A DNA stretch of 64,000 bases from Paramacrobiotus metropolitanus (Eukaryota > Tardigrada > Eutardigrada > Parachela > Macrobiotidae): contig NW_026570354.1 of NCBI RefSeq assembly GCF_019649055.1, positions 310,001 through 374,000 of the forward strand, given 5' to 3'. The notes below the pieces were generated by a model. The model was not told where the DNA came from, did not search any database, and saw only the letters and a program-made list of their open reading frames with translations. The translations under genes were made by a program, and so were the position numbers. This document shows, piece after piece, positions 59,501 through 64,000 of this stretch (the stretch's first letter is position 1; each line of letters starts with the position of its first letter).

Positions 59501-62500
59501 AGTTCTTTATATTTTTGAATTGACGGCAGTGGCAAAATTGTTTGTGCAAAGATTAGTTACGTTAATATAGATTTCAGCTTATGATAACAGACAGAACTGT
59601 TTGTAAGCCAGTCACGGTATGCACCGTGAGGTTGCTAATAATGTGAATCTTTGTAGCTGCCTCGAGCAACGTGGAACTACACCAAACGGTCGTATGGATG
59701 ATAACGGTGTAGCAAAAAATCGGAATACGTTCATACATGGAATTAGAAAGACGAATTGTTTTGCACGTCAACGGTAATTATCGTGAGATCGTAAACAGTT
59801 TGAACCGCTTTTAACTACATAGAGCAACGTAGAATTGCACCGAACAATCATACGGAAGAGGATGGTATAGCACAAAACCGGATTTTGTTCAAACATGTGA
59901 TTGCGAAAAAGAATTGTTCAGTGGCGCCAACGGATGTATATCGCTTGCTTGCAAATGATGTGTCCTGTTTGGGGCCAGCCAGGCCAGCACGCAACAGCTC
60001 CATTTTTGATGATGGAATGTTCTGGTACTGACCAGCTAATATCCATGGAAATATATAACCGTTATTGTATGATATCATATTCAAGTCCGCTTATCTACGG
60101 TCGTAGATTGACTTGCTTACTTTTGTTACTTAAATCAAGCCAAATAAATTCTCAGCCATTTCGATCGATTTAATTTTTCGGCCTTTTCACCAGATTTTTA
60201 AAGGCTATAGTCAGGTTTTTTTCAAAAAATGACTTTTTTAAAAGTTGTTCAGATGACCACTATTTTACTGAGCGAGTAAAATCTCGAAAGATTGAACCGA
60301 GTTCTTTATATTTTGAATCGACGGCAGTGGCAAAATGGTTTGTGCAAAGACTAGTTACGTTAATATAGATTTCAGCTTATGATAACAGACAGAACTGTTT
60401 GTAAGCCCGTCACGGTATGCACCGTGAGGTTGCTAATAGTGTGAATCTTTTGTAGCTGCCTCGAGCAACGTGGAACTACACCAAACGGTCGTATGGATGA
60501 TAACGGTGTAGCAAAAAATCGGAATACGTTCATACATGGGATTAGAAGGACGAATTGTCTTGCACGTCAACGGTAATTATCGTGAGATCGTAAACAGTTT
60601 GAACCGCTTTTAACAACCTAGAGCAACGTAGAATTGCACCGAACAATCGTATGGAAGAGGATGGTATAGCACAAAACCGGATTTTGTTCAAACATGTGAT
60701 TGCGAAAAAGAATTGTTCAGTGGCGCCAACGGATGTATATCGCGTGTTTGCAAATGATGTGTCTTGTTTGTGGCCAGCTAGGCCAGCACGAAACAGCTCC
60801 ATTTTTGATGATGGAATGTTCTCGAACTGACAAGCTAATATCCATGGAAATGTATAACCGTTATTGTATGATATCATATTCAAGTCCGCTTATCTACGGT
60901 CGTAGATTGACTTGCTTACTTTTGTTACTTAAATCAAGCCAAATAAAATTTCAGCCATTTCGTTCGATTTAATTTTTCGGCCTTTTCACCAGATTTTTAA
61001 AGGCTATAGTCAGGTTGTTTTCAAAAAATGACTTTTTAAAAGTTGTTCAGATGACCACTTTTTTACTGAGCGAGTAAAATCTCGAAAGATTGAACCGAGT
61101 TCTTTATATTTTTGAATTGACGGCAGTGGCAAAATTGTTTGCAAAGATTAGTTACGTTAATATAGATTTCAGCTTATGATAACAGACAGAACTGTTTGTA
61201 AGACCGTTTACTAAGCGAGTAAAATCTTGAAAGATTGAACCGAGTTCTTTATATTTTTGAATTGACGGCAGTGGCAAAATGGTTTGTGCAAAGACTAGTT
61301 ACGTTAATATAGATTTCAGCTTATGATAACAGACAGAACTGTTTGTAAGCCCGTCACGGTATGCACCGTGAGGTTGCTAATAGTGTGAATCTTTTGTAGC
61401 TGCCTCGAGCAACGTGGAACTACACCAAACGGTCGTATGGATGATAACGGTGTAGCAAAAATCGGAATACGTTCATACATGGGATTAGAAAAACGAATTG
61501 TTTTGCACGTCAACGGTAATTATCGTGAGATCGCAAACAGTTTGAACCGCTTTTAACTACATAGAGCAACGTAGAATTCCACCAAACAATCATACGGAAG
61601 AGGATGGTATAGCACAAAACCGGATTTTGTTCAAACATGTGATTGCGAAAAAGAATTGTTCAGTGGCGCCAACGGATGTATATCGCTTGCTTGCAAATGA
61701 TGTGTCCTGTTTGGGGCCAGCCAGGCCAGCACGCAACAGCTCCATTTTTGATGATGGAATGTTCTGGTACTGACCAGCTAATATCCATGGAAATATATAA
61801 CCGTTATTGTATGATATCATATTCAAGTCCGCTTATCTACGGTCGTAGATTGACCTGCTTACGTTTGTTACTTAAACCAAGCCAAATAAATTCTCAGCCA
61901 TTTCGTTCGATTTAATTTTTCGGCCTTTTCACCAGATTTTTAAAGGCTATAGTCAGGTTTTTTTCAAAAAAATGACTTTTTTTAAAAGTTGTTCAGATGA
62001 CCACTATTTTACTGAGCGAGTAAAATCTCGAAAGTTTGAACCGAGTTCTTTATATTTTTGAATTGACGGCAGTGGCAAAATGGTTTGTGCAAAGACTAGT
62101 TACGTTAATATAGATTTCAGCTTATGATAACAGACAGAACTGTTTGTAAGCCCGTCACGGTATGCACCGTGAGGTTGCTAATAGTGTGAATCTTTTGTAG
62201 CTGCCTCGAGCAACGTGGAACTACACCAAACGGTCGTATGGATGATAACGGTGTAGCAAAAAAATCGGAATACGTTCATACATGGGATTAGAAGGACGAA
62301 TTGTCTTGCACGTCAACGGTTATTATCGTGAGATCGTAAACAGTTTGAACCGCTTTTAACTACCTAGAGCAACGTAGAATTGCACCGAACAATCATACGG
62401 AAGAGGATGGTATAGCACAAAACCGGATTTTGTTCAAACATGTGATTGCGAAAAAGAATTGTTTAGTGGCGCCAACGGATGTATATCGCGGGCTTGCAAA

Positions 62501-64000
62501 TGATGTGTCCTGTTTGTGGCCAGCAAGGTCAGCACGAAACAGCTCCATTTTTGATGATGGAATGTCCTCGAACTGACCAGCTAATATCCATGGAAATATA
62601 TAACCGTTATTGTATGATATCATATTCAAGTCCGCTTATCTACGGTCGTAGATTGACTTGCTTACTTTTGTTACTTAAATCAAGCCAAATAAATTCTCAG
62701 CCATTTCGTTCGATTTAATTTTTCGGCCTTTTCACCAGATTTTTAAAGTCAGGTTGTTTTCAAAAAAATGACTTTTTTTAAAAGTTGTTCAGATGACCAC
62801 TTTTTTACTGAGCGAGTAAAATCTCGAAAGATTGAACCGAGTTCTTTATATTTTTGAATTGACGGCAGTGGCAAAATTGTTTGTGCAAAGATTAGTTACG
62901 TTAATATAGATTTCAGCTTATGATAACAGACAGAACTGTTTGTAAGACCGCTTGTTTACTAAGCGAGTAAAATCTTGAAAGATTGAACCGAGTTCTTTAT
63001 ATTTTGAATTGACGGCAGTGGCAAAATGGTTTGTGCAAAGACTAGTTACGTTAATATAGATTTCAGCTTATGATAACAGACAGAACTGTTTGTAAGCCGT
63101 CACGGTATGCACCGTGAGGTTGCTAATAGTGTGAATCTTTTGTAGCTGCCTCGAGCAACGTGGAACTACACCAAACGGTCGTATGGATGATAACGGTGTA
63201 GCAAAAAATCGGAATACGTTCATACATGGAATTAGAAAAACGAATTGTTTTGCACGTCAACGGTAATTATCGTGAGATCGCAAACAGTTTGAACCGCTTT
63301 TAACTACATAGAGCAACGTAGAATTCCACCAAACAATCATACGGAAGAGGATGGTATAGCACAAAACCGGATTTTGTTCAAACATGTGATTGCGAAAAAG
63401 AATTGTTCAGTGGCGCCAACGGATGTATATCGCTTGCTTGCAAATGATGTGTCCTGTTTGGGGCCAGCCAGGCCAGCACGCAACAGCTCCATTTTGATGA
63501 TGGAATGTTCTGGTACTGACCAGCTAATATCCATGGAAATATATAACCGTTATTGTATGATATCATATTCAAGTCCGCTTATCTACGGTCGTAGATTGAG
63601 TTGCTTTTTTTTGTTACTTAAATTAAGCCAAATAAATGCTCAGCCATTTCATTCGAATTAATTTTTCGGCCTTTTCACCAGATTTTTAAAGGGTATAGTC
63701 AGGTTTTTTTGCAAAAAATGATTTTTTTTAAAAGTTGTTCAGATGACCACTATTTTACTGAGCGAGTAAAATCTCGAAAGTTTGAACCGAGTTCTTTATA
63801 TTTTTGAATCGACGGCAGTGGCAAAATGGTTTGTGCAAAGACTAGTTACGTTAATATAGATTTCAGCTTATGATAACAGACAGAACTGTTTGTAAGCCCG
63901 TCACGGTATGCACCGTGAGGTTGCTAATAGTGTGAATCTTTTGTAGCTGCCTCGAGCAACGTGGAACTACACCAAACGGTCGTATGGATGATAACGGTGT
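47599..64000 (+). repeat. Satellite array, mixed subfamilies incl. dimeric higher-order repeat
   Basis: Continues to the window end. Units alternate between types with TTCTCGAACTGACAAGC and TTCTGGTACTGACC. A clear two-unit, ~1602-bp higher-order repeat runs from about 48200 to 51000. Extra ~150-bp pieces occur near 52000, 52130, 57880, 61200 and 62945. The last units (63.5 kb on) partly return to subfamily I words (ATTCGAATTAATTTTTCGG). Confidence 0.9.

Noticed and set aside
18227-64000. Dozens of 60-120-codon ORFs, e.g. the plus-strand family beginning MRKRIVQWRQRMYIACLQ and minus-strand ones beginning MNMISYNNGHIF
   Set aside because: They recur only because the repeat unit recurs; starts, stops and frames vary with A/T-run indels between copies, and the two strands are open over the same bases. 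No selection for coding is visible.
17354-64000. CRISPR-like array
   Set aside because: Repeats are ~800 bp head-to-tail units without short direct repeats separated by unique spacers; this is eukaryotic satellite DNA.
17354-64000. CENP-B box in the satellite
   Set aside because: The canonical box was looked for by eye; only partial TTCGTT words in TTTCGTTTGATTTAA occur, which do not match the required core.

Overview
This window is animal-type eukaryotic nuclear DNA, probably from an invertebrate; the species cannot be named from the sequence. It has two halves. The left ~10.4 kb is most of a Polinton/Maverick (adintovirus-like) dsDNA element read mainly on the minus strand. The right ~46.6 kb is one satellite array with a ~0.8-kb unit. 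Eukaryotic origin is shown by six GT-AG introns of 53-57 nt in the Polinton polymerase gene, a 56-nt intron in a neighbouring gene, and spliced exons of an unrecognised gene near 14.3-16.8 kb.

Polinton (1 to at least 10,180). In transcription order on the minus strand: protein-primed family B DNA polymerase (10180-6007, spliced); then, after a small plus-strand membrane-protein ORF and a divergent promoter region (5470-5766), an intronless block of packaging ATPase, small basic protein, proline-rich protein, retroviral-type integrase, penton-type minor capsid protein, small basic core-like protein, double-jelly-roll major capsid protein and adenain-like protease (cut by the left window edge). 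The eight genes of this block touch or overlap at all seven junctions (+2 to -16 nt). Most long genes are broken by single-base frame changes, about 18 in all, yet I saw no in-frame stop created by substitution. That fits either a very young element read through assembly indels or very recent decay. The left end of the element is outside the window, so terminal repeats cannot be confirmed.

Flank (10.2-17.35 kb). A tRNA-like relic with a Pol III-type T run, a CCAAT/GC-box/CRE-rich promoter-like segment, an unrecognised plus-strand gene (10903-11776), a repeated CRE-plus-CCGTGTGCAAA motif, TTAG-rich and ATT simple repeats, a ~135-bp hairpin, and a multi-exon gene of unknown function (14348-16762) with Val/Asp/Glu-rich and Gly/Ala-rich segments and a basic C-terminus.

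Satellite (17354-64000). The first ~0.87 kb is inverted relative to the rest. The ~796-800-bp unit contains at least three recognisable sub-repeats of ~157-160 bp. Units of about 340, 640, 800 and 950 bp occur, as expected if whole sub-repeats are gained and lost. Each unit carries six short dyad-symmetric motifs. The array has sequence subfamilies, a near-identical recently amplified block (37.2-40.1 kb), a 1.6-kb dimeric higher-order repeat (48.2-51.0 kb) and a ~0.7-kb foreign insertion (46890-47598). The many short ORFs in the array are by-products of repetition, not supported genes.
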